Positions 1 to 9,274 of a DNA stretch of 64,000 bases are shown here, one piece after another. The notes under the pieces were generated by a model. That model searched no databases and was not told the origin of the DNA. It saw only the letters and a list, made by a program, of their open reading frames with translations. The position numbers and the translations under genes are program-made. The stretch is from Flagellimonas spongiicola (GTDB lineage: Bacteria > Bacteroidota > Bacteroidia > Flavobacteriales > Flavobacteriaceae), in contig NZ_JAMFMA010000002.1 in NCBI RefSeq assembly GCF_023502425.1, positions 682,001 through 746,000 on the forward strand, read 5' to 3'. Position 1 is the first letter of the stretch. Every line of letters starts with the position of its first letter.

Positions 1-2257
1 TTGGGTTATAACGCTCCAATAAATCCTCAGCCGCAATTGAAACAACTGCTCGATTATCCCAAAGCGATTTGCGAAGTCCAAGAGTAAGGTTCAGCTGATC
101 GTCTGAAATATAGGAGCCAAATAAAAACTTATTGAAATAGGTCATGGTCACCTCACCGGTCAGCGAACCGTCACCAGATAAGGTAAGGTAATTGGCTAAA
201 TAGCCGTAAACTCCGTCAACCTCTGCCGTATAGGGTATATTGTTGCTTTCTACAGCCAAAAACGTCTCTTCTTCATGGAAAAGGGAAGTATACGCATATA
301 AAAACCAGAAGGGCATCACGCTTTTACTTACCGTGAAATCCAAGCCGTACGACTTACTTTCCAATACATTCTGTTGCAGGTCCACCAAGGTTTGATTCTC
401 GTTATCTTGGAACACCAAGCCAGCAATGTTCATCCCATTATCACGATAATAGAAATCGATGAAAAACTCGCTATTGATGGTATAGTTGAAATTGAAATTG
501 TTACCAAAACTCGGCATTAATCTAGGGTTCCCTTCTACAAAATCATTTTCATTGAAAAACCGTCGGAAGGGATTTAAATCATTGTAACGTGGCCGTTGTA
601 CATTCCGCCCATAATCAAAAGCAAAGCTATGCTTGTCCGAAGGAGAATAGAGTAAATAAACAGAAGGAAACAATTCAAAAAAGTTCTGTTCTATGGTCTC
701 ATTTAAGGTCAATGAGTTTCCCACGGCGTCTGTAAGTTCGCCCCGAACGCCTAATTTCATAGACCATTTGTCCCAGTTTTTAACCAAGCTCATATACCCC
801 GCGTAGACCTTTTCATCATAAGCATATTCATCGGACAAAGCGGGTGTAATCGTATCATCAGAACCGGTAAAATTATTAAATACAATAGCGCTTTCTGAGT
901 CTATTGAAGATACTTTCAACCCGGATTCAAACGAAGTGTTTCCCAAGGTTGTGGCATAATCCATTTGTCCTGTGAAAATTTTAATATCCTGCCTGGAATC
1001 CGTATCAAATCCAAAGTTTCGTATAAAATTTCCAGCTCCATCAAAATAGTTGGAATTAAGGTCTTGAAAAGATTCAGAACTGAAATTCGTATAATGCCCA
1101 TTCATTGAAAGTCGAGCTCCCGGCTTTTTCAACTTGTGCACATATGAAAGGTCAAAGGCAAGATTGGTATTGTCCAAGACTTCATCATTCTGGGTGACAA
1201 ACGTGGAGTCCAGCTGGAACTGGGAATTCCTTATTTCTGCGTCCAATCTTGTTCCACGATTCACATTGGGATTAAAAAGCATATTGGAAGTGAAATTGAT
1301 GCTATTTCGATCATCCAAGTCATAGTCAAGTATGACGCTAGCATTTTGAGCTTGTGATTCAACAACCTGATTATAATCACTGCTCCATCGCGAAAAAATG
1401 GAATTGGTGTCATCCATAAAGTTGACCCCTTTGTCCGTTTTGCGAATCTCCTTTTCGGGATTGATGGAATAATTCGCGAATAAACTGAGCTTGTCCGTTT
1501 TAAAATAATGACTTGTTCCAAAACTATATTTTGCAAAAACCGCCTGTGTATAACTGCCATTGAAGCTTCCTTTATACCCAGGTACTATGTTTTTTGACGT
1601 GACAATATTCAGAATGGGACCGCCTTCAGCATCATACCGCGCCGGAGGATTAGCAATAACTTCAACCGATTTGATATTGGTTCCTGATAAGCCCTCCAAT
1701 AAATCCTGCACTTCTTGTCCTGATAGCTGGACCTTGCGATCATTAAGATAAACCGTGGCGTTCTGCCCTTTGATCTGTAAATCTGATTGGTTGACAATGA
1801 CACCGGGGGTGTTTCTTAAAATGTCCCACGAACTCCCCTGCGATATAACGGTGTTTTCAACTGAAAAGACCAGTCTGTCTGGTAGTCTTTGGACTGTTGG
1901 TCTTCGTGCCGTAACCACTACTTCATCCAAATTATTGGCTTCTAAAGGAATTATCAATGCGCCCAATGAAACATCTCCCAAAATATCCAATGCTCGCGGT
2001 TCAGAACCGCGACCAACATAGCTGGCCTGCAAAAGATATAGGTCCGCTTCAACATCGTCTAACAAAAACTGCCCAAGTTCATCCGCTGAGGTTCCCATAA
2101 CAAATGTGGAATCCATAGCCTGCAATAAAAGAATATTGGCAAATGGGATGGTATTATTTTGTTGATCTACAACCTTTCCGGTAATCTTAAAGGTTTGTCC
2201 ATACAAGCCTGTAAAGGTCAATAGCGCCAATAAAACAATAGTGGCAAAGTGTCTCAT
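1..2257 (-). CDS. Outer-membrane beta-barrel TonB-dependent-receptor-like protein (3' part missing)
   Basis: The reading frame stays open from the ATG at 2257 to the left edge, giving 752 codons with the end cut off. The start MRHFATIVLLALL is followed by a signal-peptide core ending near YGQ. Next comes a carboxypeptidase-regulatory-like beta domain (about residues 23-105, with FANILLLQAMDSTFV). The plug-like stretch has EVVVTARRPTVQ and later SVEVIANPPARYDAEGG, which is typical of the outer-membrane beta-barrel family 3 relatives of TonB receptors. The rest is alternating aromatic beta-strand sequence. This family sits in the outer membrane and is often near uptake or sensing genes, but no partner is visible here. 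The substrate is unknown. The long -1 and +1 frame open stretches over this region are shadows. Confidence 0.85.
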   Translation of the reverse strand, partial: MRHFATIVLLALLTFTGLYGQTFKITGKVVDQQNNTIPFANILLLQAMDSTFVMGTSADELGQFLLDDVEADLYLLQASYVGRGSEPRALDILGDVSLGALIIPLEANNLDEVVVTARRPTVQRLPDRLVFSVENTVISQGSSWDILRNTPGVIVNQSDLQIKGQNATVYLNDRKVQLSGQEVQDLLEGLSGTNIKSVEVIANPPARYDAEGGPILNIVTSKNIVPGYKGSFNGSYTQAVFAKYSFGTSHYFKTDKLSLFANYSINPEKEIRKTDKGVNFMDDTNSIFSRWSSDYNQVVESQAQNASVILDYDLDDRNSINFTSNMLFNPNVNRGTRLDAEIRNSQFQLDSTFVTQNDEVLDNTNLAFDLSYVHKLKKPGARLSMNGHYTNFSSESFQDLNSNYFDGAGNFIRNFGFDTDSRQDIKIFTGQMDYATTLGNTSFESGLKVSSIDSESAIVFNNFTGSDDTITPALSDEYAYDEKVYAGYMSLVKNWDKWSMKLGVRGELTDAVGNSLTLNETIEQNFFELFPSVYLLYSPSDKHSFAFDYGRNVQRPRYNDLNPFRRFFNENDFVEGNPRLMPSFGNNFNFNYTINSEFFIDFYYRDNGMNIAGLVFQDNENQTLVDLQQNVLESKSYGLDFTVSKSVMPFWFLYAYTSLFHEEETFLAVESNNIPYTAEVDGVYGYLANYLTLSGDGSLTGEVTMTYFNKFLFGSYISDDQLNLTLGLRKSLWDNRAVVSIAAEDLLERYNP

Positions 2258-2362
2258 TTAGTCTTGGGGTTGGATATCAAATCTAAGAAAATATTTTAGA
2301 GCGTCCGGTTGGAAGAGATCGTCATATTTATAAAAAAGAATGAGCTAGGTAGCTAAAAGAGC

Positions 2363-2370
2363 TATATTTG
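2363..2370 (+). promoter_or_regulatory. Candidate -7 element for lepA
   Basis: TATATTTG matches the Bacteroidota -7 consensus TAnnTTTG and lies 41 bp upstream of the lepA ATG. No good -33 element is seen. It is inferred from sequence only. Confidence 0.5.
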
Positions 2371-2411
2371 CAGATGCTTTAACGCCCCAGATTTTACAGG
2401 CAGTTGTTGAT

Positions 2412-4208
2412 ATGGAGAAGATTAGAAATTTTTGCATCATTGCGCATATAGACCACGGTAAAAGTACCTTGGCGGATCGTTTATTGGACTTTACGGGTTC
2501 TGTTACAGATCGTGAAAAACAGGATCAACTATTGGACAATATGGATTTGGAACGGGAACGTGGTATTACCATTAAAAGTCACGCCATTCAAATGGAATAT
2601 GTCCATGAAGGTGAGACCTATGTCCTAAATTTGATTGATACTCCCGGACACGTGGACTTTTCATATGAAGTATCACGGTCAATTGCGGCTTGTGAGGGCG
2701 CACTATTGGTCGTAGATGCAGCGCAAAGCATCCAGGCCCAAACCATTTCGAACCTTTATTTGGCCTTGGAAAACGATTTGGAAATCATACCTGTGCTCAA
2801 CAAGGTGGATTTACCAAGCGCCAATCCAGAAGAAGTCACCGATGATATTGTGGATCTATTGGGTTGTGCTCCAGAAGAAGTAATTCCAGCAAGTGCAAAA
2901 ACCGGAATAGGTATTGAAGACATATTGACAGCAATTATAGAGCGTATTCCAGCTCCCGAAGGGAACCCTAAGGAGCCATTGCAAGCCTTGGTTTTTGATT
3001 CCGTGTATAATCCGTTCAGAGGTGTAGAAACCTATTTTAGGGTTATCAATGGTGAAATCAGAAAAGGCCAAAAAATCAAATTCGTCGCTACCAACAAGGA
3101 TTATTTCGCTGATGAAATAGGGACCCTAAAACTTACCCAACATCCTAAGCCCGTAATCTCTTCTGGAGACGTAGGATACTTGATTACAGGAATAAAAGAT
3201 GCTCGCGAAGTCAAAGTTGGGGACACGATAACAGATGCCAGTTCGCCCACCCAAAATGCCATTGAAGGTTTTGAAGATGTGAAACCCATGGTATTTGCAG
3301 GTATTTATCCAGTTGACACGGAAGATTTTGAAGAACTGCGTTCCTCCATGGAGAAATTGCAGCTGAATGATGCTTCTCTTGTTTTTACTCCGGAAAGTAG
3401 TGCCGCTCTAGGTTTTGGGTTCCGATGTGGGTTCTTGGGAATGCTTCACATGGAAATCATCCAAGAACGCTTGGAACGTGAGTTCAATATGACGGTGATT
3501 ACCACGGTGCCTAACGTTAGCTATCACGCCTTTACCACAAAAGAAAAGGAAAAGGTGGTCATCGTAAACAATCCATCTGACCTTCCTGACCCCTCTACCC
3601 TGGATCGCGTGGAAGAACCCTATATCAAGGCAACCATTATCACTAAATCGGATTTTGTGGGTAACGTGATGTCTTTGTGTATTGATAAGAGGGGACAAAT
3701 AACCAATCAGACCTATTTAACCACGGAGCGCGTAGAACTTACTTTCGATATGCCTTTGGCGGAAATCGTTTTTGATTTTTACGACCGATTGAAAACCGTT
3801 TCAAAAGGTTATGCCTCTTTCGATTATACCCCAATAGGTATGCGAACCTCCAAATTGGTCCGTGTCGATATCCTTTTAAATGCTCAGCCAGTGGACGCTT
3901 TATCCGCATTGGTCCATTTTGATAATTCCCATACCATTGGAAAAAAGATGTGTGAAAAACTGAAGGAACTTATTCCAAGACAGCAGTTTGACATTCCAAT
4001 TCAAGCCGCAATTGGTTCGAAAATTATTTCCAGGGAGACCATTAAAGCTTTGCGTAAAGATGTAACGGCCAAATGTTATGGTGGTGATATTTCGCGTAAG
4101 CGAAAATTGTTGGAAAAGCAGAAAAAAGGGAAGAAACGAATGCGTCAGGTTGGAAACGTGGAGATTCCACAACAAGCATTTATGGCGGTTCTTAAGCTGA
4201 ATGATTAA
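2412..4208 (+). CDS. lepA: Elongation factor 4 (LepA), back-translocating ribosomal GTPase
   Basis: The 598-residue length is normal for LepA. The G1 motif AHIDHGKST is at about residues 11-19, the G3 motif DTPGH at about 76-80, and NKVDLP is the G4 motif. The EF-G-like domains follow, and the LepA-specific C-terminal domain ends in a basic segment ([19 protein letters not shown]). LepA is a translational GTPase that binds stalled or mis-translocated ribosomes. The gene is monocistronic in appearance: divergent from the receptor gene on its left and convergent with a small lipoprotein gene on its right, with the two stop codons overlapping by 4 bp. The ATG start is supported by the conserved N-terminus [17 protein letters not shown]. 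Confidence 0.98.
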   Translation: MEKIRNFCIIAHIDHGKSTLADRLLDFTGSVTDREKQDQLLDNMDLERERGITIKSHAIQMEYVHEGETYVLNLIDTPGHVDFSYEVSRSIAACEGALLVVDAAQSIQAQTISNLYLALENDLEIIPVLNKVDLPSANPEEVTDDIVDLLGCAPEEVIPASAKTGIGIEDILTAIIERIPAPEGNPKEPLQALVFDSVYNPFRGVETYFRVINGEIRKGQKIKFVATNKDYFADEIGTLKLTQHPKPVISSGDVGYLITGIKDAREVKVGDTITDASSPTQNAIEGFEDVKPMVFAGIYPVDTEDFEELRSSMEKLQLNDASLVFTPESSAALGFGFRCGFLGMLHMEIIQERLEREFNMTVITTVPNVSYHAFTTKEKEKVVIVNNPSDLPDPSTLDRVEEPYIKATIITKSDFVGNVMSLCIDKRGQITNQTYLTTERVELTFDMPLAEIVFDFYDRLKTVSKGYASFDYTPIGMRTSKLVRVDILLNAQPVDALSALVHFDNSHTIGKKMCEKLKELIPRQQFDIPIQAAIGSKIISRETIKALRKDVTAKCYGGDISRKRKLLEKQKKGKKRMRQVGNVEIPQQAFMAVLKLND

Positions 4209-4528
4209 TTGGTTTTGCTGTCAAAATCCAGCACATCCAACTGACATCCAATTTCGACAAATTTTTTGGCTGTGTTTCCTTCTAAATCTTCAGTGGTCAG
4301 GGAATATATGTCATTTCCATGGCTTAGCTCATACGTTCCATTTTGAAAATCACAGAGCTCCAATTGCTTCCCATCTTTAGCCACACAAGAGTAACATTCA
4401 GACGTTTTTATAACCTCTGGTAGTTGCGCTTCCTCTTCCAATAACTGGTTCGTTCTAATGGCATCGATAGAGCAGCCTACACAAATGATAATGACCCAAA
4501 CAAACAATAATTGATTGAAATTTTGCAT
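4205..4528 (-). CDS. Small hypothetical lipoprotein
   Basis: The protein is 107 residues when started at the internal ATG at 4528. That start gives a proper lipoprotein signal: MQNFNQLLF, a hydrophobic core, then the lipobox VGC with Cys at about residue 19. An upstream ATG at 4567 would put 13 extra residues before the signal and is less likely. The mature part is acidic and contains two cysteines in ECYSC, and I do not recognise a family. It lies about 115 bp downstream of the antiporter gene on the same strand. Its stop codon overlaps the lepA stop. It is predicted to be membrane-anchored in the periplasm or outer membrane; function unknown. Confidence 0.7.
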   Translation of the reverse strand: MQNFNQLLFVWVIIICVGCSIDAIRTNQLLEEEAQLPEVIKTSECYSCVAKDGKQLELCDFQNGTYELSHGNDIYSLTTEDLEGNTAKKFVEIGCQLDVLDFDSKTN

Positions 4529-4645
4529 TGCACATAGCTTTGGATTGCCCAAATTATGAACAGACATTTCATGTCCTATCGTGAATTGACGAATGCCCTA
4601 TTTCAATTGATGGATGGAAAAATGTGGCTTCTAAAGAAAGAAAAA

Positions 4646-6469
4646 TTAAGCGCTGAGTGTCTTGCCCATATAGACCAATTTATAGCCTTCTTGGGATGGG
4701 GTAAAATCTTTGCTGTCGGCCGGAATTATGTCAATATTCCCTCCTGGAGCCTTTGTGAAGACCGGAATTATGTCGCTGTCCTCATTAATAAGGTCAATTA
4801 GCTGATCGTAATGTGCCTTGTCTTTAAGTGCAATTTCTTGTATGGCAGGATACTTACGGACCACCTCCATAAGTTTGATAAAATCATCCGTATGCGAGAA
4901 CAACCCTTGCTTGGGTTTGTTGTCCGGGTTATTCATTTCATCAGGGTTGACCAATCTAAAAGCGCCATTTTCCCCGAATTGCTTTTCAAATTTCTTAATA
5001 GCAAACTCATTAATATCTGAATTTCCCGTTAATGCCAACAAAAAGCCCATATCATTCAATTCAATATTATCTGTAAGCGTGTCAGAAAATATGTTTGCTG
5101 TCATGGCTTCCAGCCCCAAACGTTGTGCTTTCTCAATATTACTTTGGTTATTGTCAATTAGTACCACATGCCTGTTGTTGTTTTTGAGATAGTTGGCTAT
5201 AACCCGTGATAACTTGGAAGCACCAATAATCAATACTCCTTCAGATTTGGTCAAGAACACGCCAACGATCTTGGCAACAAAACGGGCGGTGGTTGCATTC
5301 AACAAAACCGTACCCAATACAATCATAAAAACCAAAGGTGTAATATATTCGGCCCCTGGTTCGCCTTTCAATAATAATTTGGAACCAAAGAGCGAAGCAA
5401 TACCAGCAGCCACAATACCACGGGGTCCCACCCAACCAATGAACAATTTCTCATTCAATTTTAAGTCGGAGCCCATAGAACTTAGGAATACCCCAAGAGG
5501 ACGTATCACAAAAACAACCACAGCAAACAAGATTGCGGTGTTCCAGTTGAAAATCAACTGCATATCACTAATATTGATATTGGCCGCAAGGAGAATAAAT
5601 AAGATTGATATCAGCAAAACACTTAATGACTCTTTGAAATACAACAACTCCTTGATGTTCGGAAGATTCATATTCCCCAATACCATTCCCATAACCACAA
5701 CGGCCAATAGGCCCGATTCATGGGCAAACAAATCCGATTCCACAAATACTAAAAGAACAACTGAAAGTGATACCACGTTCAAAAGATAATGGGGTACCAG
5801 GTTCTTTTTAATGGCAAAACCAAGTGCATGCGCAAAGGTGAAGCCAAAAGTGGTGCCGAAAAGCAGAATCTTTCCAAACTCAACCAAGGCGGTTTTGGTA
5901 AAAGCCTGTCCTTCACCCACACTGATAAACTCAAATACCAATACGGCAACCAAAGCGCCAATTGGGTCAATTAATATCCCTTCCCATTTAAGAATTGCAG
6001 AAATATCTTTTTTTAAGGGAATATTTCTAAGAATGGGTGTAATTACCGTAGGCCCCGTAACGATTATCAAAGCAGAAAACAGGAAGGATATCTGCCATGT
6101 TAGCCCAAAAATATAATGAGCGGCAACCCCTGCACCAAAAAAGGTAACAACCGTTCCTACCGTAATCAATTTGGTGATTACCGGCCCAACATTCTTGATT
6201 TCAGCCCGTTTCAAGGTCAGTCCACCTTCAAAAAGTATAACGCTGATTGCCAGCGAGACAAAATAATAAAGGCCATCTCCAGGAAATAGGCCCTTCTCCC
6301 CATTCCAAATAGGCTCAATCAATTTACTGCCATCCTCAGTATACAATGTGGCAATCGGCCCTACCAATAATCCAATAAGAATCAATGGTAAAATTGCTGG
6401 AAGCTTAAAGCGCCAAGCTACCCATTGCGCAATGATTCCTAAGATGATTATGCCAGCAAGTTCGAGCAT
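4646..6469 (-). CDS. CPA-type cation:proton antiporter with C-terminal RCK/TrkA-N-like domain
   Basis: The 607-residue protein starts MLELAGIIILG and has roughly a dozen hydrophobic segments up to about residue 400, in the style of the NhaP/Kef antiporters (for example GLLVGPIA and FLFSALIIVTGPTVITPIL). A cytoplasmic Rossmann-like RCK-N domain follows at about 408-520 (GVLIIGASKLSRVIANYL, then HVVLID). The glycine-rich loop is degenerate (GASKLS instead of GxGxxG), so nucleotide binding may be altered. A further 85 or so residues do not look like a full TrkA-C domain. It would exchange Na+ or K+ for H+ across the inner membrane. A hairpin at 6493-6512 sits in the upstream leader. Ion specificity cannot be told from sequence. 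Confidence 0.88.
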   Translation of the reverse strand: MLELAGIIILGIIAQWVAWRFKLPAILPLILIGLLVGPIATLYTEDGSKLIEPIWNGEKGLFPGDGLYYFVSLAISVILFEGGLTLKRAEIKNVGPVITKLITVGTVVTFFGAGVAAHYIFGLTWQISFLFSALIIVTGPTVITPILRNIPLKKDISAILKWEGILIDPIGALVAVLVFEFISVGEGQAFTKTALVEFGKILLFGTTFGFTFAHALGFAIKKNLVPHYLLNVVSLSVVLLVFVESDLFAHESGLLAVVVMGMVLGNMNLPNIKELLYFKESLSVLLISILFILLAANINISDMQLIFNWNTAILFAVVVFVIRPLGVFLSSMGSDLKLNEKLFIGWVGPRGIVAAGIASLFGSKLLLKGEPGAEYITPLVFMIVLGTVLLNATTARFVAKIVGVFLTKSEGVLIIGASKLSRVIANYLKNNNRHVVLIDNNQSNIEKAQRLGLEAMTANIFSDTLTDNIELNDMGFLLALTGNSDINEFAIKKFEKQFGENGAFRLVNPDEMNNPDNKPKQGLFSHTDDFIKLMEVVRKYPAIQEIALKDKAHYDQLIDLINEDSDIIPVFTKAPGGNIDIIPADSKDFTPSQEGYKLVYMGKTLSA

Positions 6470-6492
6470 GAAATAGTTTTTTTGAAAAATAA

Positions 6493-6512
6493 CGCTTTTC
6501 TTTTAGAAAGCG
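6493..6512 (-). other. Inverted repeat in the antiporter leader
   Basis: CGCTTT and AAAGCG form 6-bp arms separated by 8 nt, 23 bp upstream of the antiporter ATG on the minus strand. It could be a leader hairpin or an operator. It may also be chance. Confidence 0.3.
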
Positions 6513-6725
6513 GTCATTCTTTTAAACTTGTACAGATCTTTGTTTCAAGGATGGTTATATCACAGTGTGCGATAAAAATCAACGGCAGTTCTAACAGCAA
6601 GTAGCCTAAGGTTAAGGATTCAATTGGCCAGTGTCCGATTTTTGTTAAAATAGGGCTAATAAACCTATGTTTTATAATCAATTAAGGGGCGCTTTTCTTA
6701 TTTTGCACGTCATTTGCTTTTCTGA

Positions 6726-7592
6726 ATGACAATATATCCCATTGAGACAGGAAATTTTAAATTGGATGGCGGCGCAATGTTTGGTGTTGTGCCCAAGTCC
6801 ATTTGGACCAGGACCAATCCTGCGGATAACAACAATATGATTGATTTAGCCGCTCGCTGCTTACTAATTGAAGAGGGTAAAAGGCTTATATTGATTGATA
6901 ATGGTTTGGGCAACAAACAGTCCGAAAAATTTTTTAGCTACTACTACAGATGGGGCAATCATAGTTTGGATAAATCCTTGGCGGCTTTGGGGTTCCATCG
7001 TGATGATATAACGGATGTCTTTTTGACCCATCTGCACTTTGACCATTGTGGTGGTAGTATCCAATGGAACAAGGACAAAACCGGGTACGAACCGGCATTT
7101 AAAAATGCGAAATTCTGGTCCAATGCAGAACATTGGCAATGGGCCACCAATCCCAATGCAAGAGAGAAAGCATCATTTTTGAAGGAGAATCTGCTTCCAA
7201 TGGAAGAAAGTGGTCATCTTTATTTTATTGATCGTATTGGGGGTGCTTTTCAAAACACCTCTGAAGTAGGTTTTGGAGTCTTGTTTGCAGATGGCCATAC
7301 AGAAAAACAGATGTTGCCGCATATCAACTATAAAGGAAAAACAGTTGTATTTACTGCTGATTTGATTCCAACGGTCGGACATATTCCCTTGCCCTACGTC
7401 ATGGGTTATGATACCCGGCCACTGCTTACATTGGGAGAAAAATCCAGTTTCGTAGAAACCGTAGCTGAAAAAGACTACCTTCTTTTCTTTGAACACGATG
7501 CACATAATCAGCTCTGCACTCTAAAAAAGACAGAAAAAGGAGTGCGATTGGACCAGACCTTTACTTTTGACGAGGTATTCAATTCGCACTAA
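6726..7592 (+). CDS. MBL-fold metallo-hydrolase
   Basis: This is a 288-residue metallo-beta-lactamase-fold protein. The metal motif THLHFDHCGG gives HxHxDH at residues 102-107. The later ligands are supplied by the Asp in FTADLIPTVGHIP and the His in FFEHDAH near the C-terminus. The N-terminus (YPIETGNFKLDGGAMFG) is the pattern of cytosolic MBL hydrolases of the lactonase/quorum-quenching-like branch, but the substrate is unknown. No signal peptide is present. The subtilase gene follows 29 bp downstream on the same strand, so the two may be co-transcribed. Confidence 0.9.
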   Translation: MTIYPIETGNFKLDGGAMFGVVPKSIWTRTNPADNNNMIDLAARCLLIEEGKRLILIDNGLGNKQSEKFFSYYYRWGNHSLDKSLAALGFHRDDITDVFLTHLHFDHCGGSIQWNKDKTGYEPAFKNAKFWSNAEHWQWATNPNAREKASFLKENLLPMEESGHLYFIDRIGGAFQNTSEVGFGVLFADGHTEKQMLPHINYKGKTVVFTADLIPTVGHIPLPYVMGYDTRPLLTLGEKSSFVETVAEKDYLLFFEHDAHNQLCTLKKTEKGVRLDQTFTFDEVFNSH

Positions 7593-7621
7593 AGTTTTAC
7601 ATTAGAAAAAAATCTCAATTT

Positions 7622-9271
7622 ATGAATCGCAGTTATTTCAAAATTTCTTTCACGCTAGCTTCTGCTACCATATTCCTGATGGGATGCGGTGCTACTACTC
7701 TGGTTTCTACCCCAGTTGAAAACATTGATACCGTCCCACTGAAAGTTTCCGAACTCTCGGAATCCCAAAAACAGACTTGGGGCCATGCAGACCTTATTGC
7801 GGATACAATTCCTGGAATGAGTGTGGAAAAGGCGTATCGCGAAATCATAAAAAACAAAAGTGGGAAGACCGTCATTGTTGCGGTTGTGGATTCAGGTATT
7901 GATATTGAACATGAGGACTTGGATGGTGTACTTTGGACCAATAAGGGCGAACGTCCCAATAATGGTCGTGATGATGACGGTAATGGTTATGTAGATGATA
8001 TCCACGGCTATAACTTCTTGGGTGAAGCCTACAACGAGCAATTGGAGTACGTAAGAATGCTTCGATTGGGTATCGGTGATGCTTCTGTAAGGGCAAAAGC
8101 ACGTTTAAAACTGGATGAAGAATACCCAAAAGCCCTTCAAAACAAGCAGCAATACGAGCAAATTGTACAAGTAGTAAAATATGCAGATGATGCCGTAAAA
8201 AAGGAATTGGGGAAGAGTAATTATTCCAAAAAAGAACTACTTTCCATTGAGCCAAAATCGGAGGAAATGAAGCAAAATATTGCTGTCTTGACTCAGATGT
8301 TCACCTACGGTGAAACCATTCCTGAAGTATTGGAAGAACTCAATGAAGGAATTACCTACTTCACAGATCAGGTTAATTACAATCTTAATAAGGATTTTAA
8401 TGGTCGACAGACTGTTGGTGATGATCCCTATAATTTTTCCGATAAGTCCTATGGAAATGGTAATCCAAAAAACCGCGTTGATACTGAAAGCCATGGCACC
8501 CATGTTGCCGGTATTATCGCTGCCGAAAGAAACAACGGGAAAGGGGTAAACGGTGTTGCCAAGAATGTTCAACTCATGAGTCTTAGGGCCGTACCTAATG
8601 GGGATGAATACGATAAGGATATTGCCATGGCGATTCGCTATGCTGTTGATAACGGCGCGAAAATCATCAACTGTAGCTTTGGAAAATCATATTCGCCGAA
8701 TGCGCAGTGGGTCTATGATGCTATAAAATATGCGGCATCAAAGGATGTATTGATTGTCCATGCGGCAGGAAATGATGGGCATGATTTAGACAACCCGGAA
8801 AATGCTAATTATCCTAACGATCATAAATTTGGTTCCATGGAAATTGCTGACAATCTGATTACAGTTGGAGCACTGGCAAGTAGCTATGGTTCCAAAATGG
8901 TGGCCACATTCTCAAATTATGGCAAACAAAACGTTGATGTTTTTGCACCTGGAGCTGAAATCTACTCCACACTACCAAACAATAAATATGATTTTATGGG
9001 TGGTACCTCCATGGCCGCCCCAGCCGTTGCTGGCGTAGCGGCATTAATTCGTTCTTATTATCCAAAACTGACAGCTGCGCAGGTAAAACAAGTCCTTATT
9101 CAATCCGGATTAAGCTCCAAAGCTTCAATAGTTGTTCCTGGAGATGCTGCCAATGCTTCAACATTCGATAAAATTTCCAAATCAGGAAAAATGGTTAATG
9201 CCTATAATGCGCTCCTTTTGGCTGCAAATATTTCCAAAGGAAAAGCAACGTTAACCGCCAATACAAAATAG
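7622..9271 (+). CDS. S8 family subtilisin-like serine peptidase, lipoprotein
   Basis: This 549-residue protein has a lipoprotein signal with lipobox LMGC (Cys22). The catalytic triad is visible: Asp90 in VVDSGID, His291 in ESHGTHVAG and Ser463 in GGTSMAAPAVAG. The oxyanion Asn lies in HAAGNDGHD. About 130 residues are inserted between the Asp and His blocks, a common arrangement in Bacteroidota subtilases. It should act in the periplasm or at the cell surface as a membrane-anchored endopeptidase. It is followed 3 bp later by the M1 peptidase gene. The pair forms a secreted-proteolysis operon. Confidence 0.95.
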   Translation: MNRSYFKISFTLASATIFLMGCGATTLVSTPVENIDTVPLKVSELSESQKQTWGHADLIADTIPGMSVEKAYREIIKNKSGKTVIVAVVDSGIDIEHEDLDGVLWTNKGERPNNGRDDDGNGYVDDIHGYNFLGEAYNEQLEYVRMLRLGIGDASVRAKARLKLDEEYPKALQNKQQYEQIVQVVKYADDAVKKELGKSNYSKKELLSIEPKSEEMKQNIAVLTQMFTYGETIPEVLEELNEGITYFTDQVNYNLNKDFNGRQTVGDDPYNFSDKSYGNGNPKNRVDTESHGTHVAGIIAAERNNGKGVNGVAKNVQLMSLRAVPNGDEYDKDIAMAIRYAVDNGAKIINCSFGKSYSPNAQWVYDAIKYAASKDVLIVHAAGNDGHDLDNPENANYPNDHKFGSMEIADNLITVGALASSYGSKMVATFSNYGKQNVDVFAPGAEIYSTLPNNKYDFMGGTSMAAPAVAGVAALIRSYYPKLTAAQVKQVLIQSGLSSKASIVVPGDAANASTFDKISKSGKMVNAYNALLLAANISKGKATLTANTK

Positions 9272-9274
9272 AAA

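Noticed and set aside
4556-4801. An 81-codon plus-strand frame over the end of the antiporter gene
   Set aside because: Most of it is antisense to the RCK-containing antiporter tail, and its sequence has no recognisable domain.
5193-6116. Long plus-strand frames opposite the antiporter gene
   Set aside because: Their sequences are low-complexity mirror products of a membrane protein and match no family.
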